Below, in pieces: positions 6,415-8,152 of a stretch of DNA of 8,152 nt. The position numbers were made by a program, and so were the translations under genes. The notes beneath the pieces are model-generated. The model ran no database searches and was not told the origin of the DNA. It saw nothing but the letters and a program-made list of their open reading frames with translations. The DNA is from Prevotellaceae bacterium UBA7028 (GTDB lineage Bacteria; Bacteroidota; Bacteroidia; Bacteroidales; Bacteroidaceae): the NCBI GenBank assembly GCA_002494215.1, contig DLBF01000101.1, positions 1 to 8,152 on the forward strand. The letters run 5' to 3'. Numbering within the stretch: the first letter of the stretch is position 1; each line of letters starts with the position of its first letter.

Positions 6415-6942
6415 ATGTATAAGCTAACAAATCCTTTTATCTGGCTTAGACGCATCAGACACCGATGCGGATATGGAGTGCACTCGCCCTTCGCCTTCCG
6501 TTTTATAACGGATGTGCTGTACATGAAGCTACCCTACTACGCCTACGAAGAACTGGACAAAGGGTTGGCTTTTAAGGATACCTTCAGAGTCAGGAAGATT
6601 CTTCACATGTTGCTACGTGTAAGCAACTGGAGGCAACCCGAGACGATAGTTTGTCTGTCCGCCCCAGTAGATGTGGCAAGCTATTTACAGGCGGGATGCA
6701 AGAAAGCTAAGTTGACTGACCACATCCCCGAAGGAGAAGTAGATATGTGTTGGCTAAGTGAACCTAACGATGAGATTATCAGTCATCTACACGAGCATTC
6801 GGTGCTGATACTGGATCACTTAGACAAACATAAGGAATGGTTCGGAAATCTTCCTTCGGTAGTTAGCTTCGACCTATACGACACTGGCATAGCCTTTTTC
6901 AATACCAAGTATAACAAACAACACTATATTGTAAATTTCTGA
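6415..6942 (+). CDS. Short methyltransferase-family-like protein lacking a visible SAM motif
   Basis: This 175-residue soluble protein has a basic N-terminus (WLRRIRHR), the GYGVHSPFAFRFI block at 19-31, and ends in FFNTKYNKQHYIVNF. From memory, these end motifs recur in Bacteroidetes proteins of about 240 residues annotated as class I SAM-dependent methyltransferases. In this copy the middle is short. Where a glycine-rich SAM loop would be expected the sequence reads ETIVCLSAPVDVASYL, with no GxGxG. It may be a reduced, non-catalytic member or a protein that only shares the ends. No later start would keep the conserved HSPF block. The stop overlaps the next ATG by one base (TGATG), implying translational coupling to the cobalamin adenosyltransferase. 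No biochemical role can be assigned. Confidence 0.75.
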   Translation: MYKLTNPFIWLRRIRHRCGYGVHSPFAFRFITDVLYMKLPYYAYEELDKGLAFKDTFRVRKILHMLLRVSNWRQPETIVCLSAPVDVASYLQAGCKKAKLTDHIPEGEVDMCWLSEPNDEIISHLHEHSVLILDHLDKHKEWFGNLPSVVSFDLYDTGIAFFNTKYNKQHYIVNF

Positions 6943-7496
6943 TGAAAAAATGTAATGTCTATACACGCACAGGAGACCGTGGAGAGACCAGCCTTGTTGG
7001 TGGCAAACGCATACCTAAGGCCAGTTTACGTTTAGAGTCTTATGGCTCAGTCGATGAACTGAACAGCCAGTTAGGACTCCTGCTGACCTACCTGAACGAA
7101 CCTGCCGATTGCGAGTGTCTGATTAAAATTCAAAATCGGCTCTTCTCCATAGGAACCATTCTGGCAACAGATCCCGAGAGTACTCAACCATGTAAATGTC
7201 AGATAACTGAGGAGGACATTGCCGAACTGGAACAATGCATAGATCAGGCCAATGAAGGACTGCCCGGATGGCGCGGTTTCACACTGCCTGGCGGATGCAG
7301 GGCAGCTGCAGTAGCACATGTCTGCCGAACGGTATGCCGACGTACAGAGCGAAGGATTTATGCACTGGATGCAGAGGAGCCTGTTGACAAAAATGTGGCG
7401 GCATACATGAACCGTTTAAGCGATTATCTGTATGTTCTGGCCTGCCGACTGAATTTTTTGGGCGGTACAGATGAAATTTTATGGAGTAAAGGTTGA
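6942..7496 (+). CDS. pduO: ATP:cob(I)alamin adenosyltransferase, PduO type
   Basis: This 184-residue cytoplasmic enzyme transfers the adenosyl group of ATP to cob(I)alamin, making the coenzyme B12 used by radical mutases such as methylmalonyl-CoA mutase. The N-terminal ATP-binding signature TRTGDRGETSL is at 8-18. YGSVDELNS is at 34-42. The helix CRTVCRRTERRIYAL (128-142) carries the conserved arginines R129, R133 and R134 and E136. The closing block with N157 reads NRLSDYLYVLACRLN. The length is typical for the family, and the protein works as a trimer in known members. No B12 riboswitch is visible upstream and no corrinoid-pathway gene is adjacent. The start at 6942 overlaps the previous stop by one base. 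A promoter for the next gene overlaps the end of this one. Confidence 0.95.
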   Translation: MKKCNVYTRTGDRGETSLVGGKRIPKASLRLESYGSVDELNSQLGLLLTYLNEPADCECLIKIQNRLFSIGTILATDPESTQPCKCQITEEDIAELEQCIDQANEGLPGWRGFTLPGGCRAAAVAHVCRTVCRRTERRIYALDAEEPVDKNVAAYMNRLSDYLYVLACRLNFLGGTDEILWSKG

Positions 7497-7522
7497 TTAT
7501 TTCGAGAAAAATTGTATCTTTG
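7492..7522 (+). promoter_or_regulatory. Predicted promoter of the DUF2795-glyS unit
   Basis: The -7 element TATCTTTG (7515-7522, followed by C) fits the consensus. GTTG (7492-7495), 19 bp upstream, serves as the -33 box and overlaps the stop codon of the adenosyltransferase gene. Transcription should start near 7527-7531, leaving a leader of about 85 nt. Confidence 0.78.
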
Positions 7523-7529
7523 CGGCTCA

Positions 7530-7548
7530 TAAAAGGGAAACCCTTTTA
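7530..7548 (+). other. Stem-loop at the 5' end of the DUF2795-glyS leader
   Basis: TAAAAGGG (7530-7537) pairs perfectly with CCCTTTTA (7541-7548) around the triloop AAA. It starts 8 bases after the -7 element, close to the predicted transcript start. The only other Ts after the stem are the weak TTTT within it, so it is not a clear terminator. A 5' stabiliser role is inferred. Confidence 0.5.
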
Positions 7549-7580
7549 AAAGACCATGGACTTTAGGCATTAAACCTTAG

Positions 7581-7609
7581 TCAAATTTATTATTGAATTT
7601 AAAATTTGA
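7581..7609 (+). other. AT-rich inverted repeat just before the DUF2795 start codon
   Basis: TCAAATTT (7581-7588) and AAATTTGA (7602-7609) are perfect inverted copies separated by 13 bases. The second arm ends 6 bases before the ATG, within the likely ribosome landing zone. The stem is all but one A-T pairs per end, so its stability is low. Confidence 0.35.
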
Positions 7610-7615
7610 TTTAAT

Positions 7616-7837
7616 ATGTACTGGACATTGGAATTAGCCTCAAAACTGGAGGATGCTCCCTGGCCTGCGACCAAAGAGGAGCTCATAGACTATGCAACAC
7701 GTAGTGGCGCTCCTCTTGAAGTGATAGAAAATCTATCCGAGATTGAAGATGAGGGCGATGTGTATGAAAACATCGAGGATATCTGGCCTGATTATCCCAC
7801 CAAGGAAGACTTCCTATTCAATGAAGACGAATATTAG
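7616..7837 (+). CDS. DUF2795 small acidic protein
   Basis: This 73-residue soluble protein has no signal peptide or membrane segment. The first half (LASKLEDAPWPATKEELIDYATRSGAPLEVIENL) reads as a small helical domain of the DUF2795 type. The second half is strongly acidic (EIEDEGDVYENIEDIWPDYPTKEDF) and ends in NEDEY. From memory, near-identical proteins of the same length occur in Bacteroidales directly upstream of glycyl-tRNA synthetase, as here. It has its own promoter and a leader of about 85 nt without a Shine-Dalgarno sequence. No terminator lies between it and glyS, so the two are probably co-transcribed. The molecular function is unknown; a link to glycyl-tRNA synthetase or translation is inference from position only. 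Confidence 0.9.
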   Translation: MYWTLELASKLEDAPWPATKEELIDYATRSGAPLEVIENLSEIEDEGDVYENIEDIWPDYPTKEDFLFNEDEY

Positions 7838-7879
7838 GATAGTCTTAAAGCAAAAGGACTTAACAAAGTATATATAAAT

Positions 7880-8152
7880 ATGGCACAACAGGAAGACGTT
7901 TTCAAGAAGATAGTTTCACACTGTAAGGAATACGGTTTTGTATTCCCTAGCAGCGACATCTACGATGGATTAGGCGCTGTATATGACTATGGACAAAACG
8001 GTGTAGAACTGAAGAACAACATAAAGCAATACTGGTGGCAGAGCATGGTGCTGCTGCACGAGAATATTGTGGGTATTGATGCAGCCATCTTCATGCATCC
8101 AACCACATGGAAGGCATCAGGACACGTAGATGCTTTCAACGACCCCCTCATC
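7880..8152 (+). CDS. glyS: Glycyl-tRNA synthetase (single-chain alpha2 type), N-terminal part
   Basis: The first 91 residues of a class II glycyl-tRNA synthetase, which charges tRNA-Gly with glycine, run to the window end. The translation includes FPSSDIYDGLGAVYDYG, then GVELKNNIKQYWW and IFMHPTTWKASGHVDAF. These match the start of the homodimeric glycyl enzyme (motif 1 region), not the alpha subunit of the tetrameric form. The ATG at 7880 is preceded by an AT-rich spacer of 42 bases after the DUF2795 gene, with no promoter or terminator visible. In other naming schemes this gene is glyQS. Confidence 0.95.
   Translation, partial: MAQQEDVFKKIVSHCKEYGFVFPSSDIYDGLGAVYDYGQNGVELKNNIKQYWWQSMVLLHENIVGIDAAIFMHPTTWKASGHVDAFNDPLI

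Noticed and set aside
6214..6524. Two overlapping - strand open frames covering the intergenic spacer
   Set aside because: They run through the terminator, inverted repeat and promoter and give low-complexity, unrecognisable products.

Overview
The window looks like chromosomal DNA from a Bacteroidales bacterium, most likely of the Prevotella group. That placement is inference. It rests on four sigma-ABfr-type promoters (TTTG-like box, 19 bp, TAnnTTTG), AT-rich leaders without Shine-Dalgarno sequences, a GH97 glycosidase, a Prevotella-style C-terminal tail on one secreted protein, and the DUF2795 / single-chain glycyl-tRNA synthetase gene pair. All nine supported genes lie on the + strand. 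I see no RNA gene, insertion sequence, CRISPR array or phage gene, and no gene-free stretch over 300 bases.

Region 1 (1-4712) is a secreted-enzyme block. A promoter at 44-74 precedes a secreted GH97 glycosidase of the retaining, alpha-galactosidase-like type. After 38 bp comes a secreted calpain-family (C2) cysteine protease with an intact Cys-His-Asn triad. Its stop codon overlaps by 4 bp the start of an extended short-chain dehydrogenase/epimerase. No terminator or promoter is visible between these genes, so they may share a transcript.

Region 2 (4713-6246) is a compact two-gene unit with the best promoter in the window. The first gene encodes a small secreted protein with a cohesin-like beta-domain and a two-repeat type I dockerin on one chain. 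The second encodes another secreted cohesin-like beta-protein ending in a tail resembling a type IX secretion signal. A strong intrinsic terminator closes the unit. This pair is the best candidate here for an under-described system: a minimal, enzyme-free cohesin/dockerin module on the cell surface or outside the cell.

Region 3 (6247-7496) begins with a spacer holding a 12-bp perfect inverted repeat. A promoter then sits so close to the next ATG that the mRNA should be almost leaderless. The gene encodes a short protein with the ends of a methyltransferase-like family but no visible SAM-binding motif. It overlaps by 1 bp a PduO-type ATP:cob(I)alamin adenosyltransferase.

Region 4 (7492-8152) is a housekeeping unit: a promoter, a leader with a stem-loop at its 5' end, the 73-residue acidic DUF2795 protein, and the start of glycyl-tRNA synthetase, cut by the window end.
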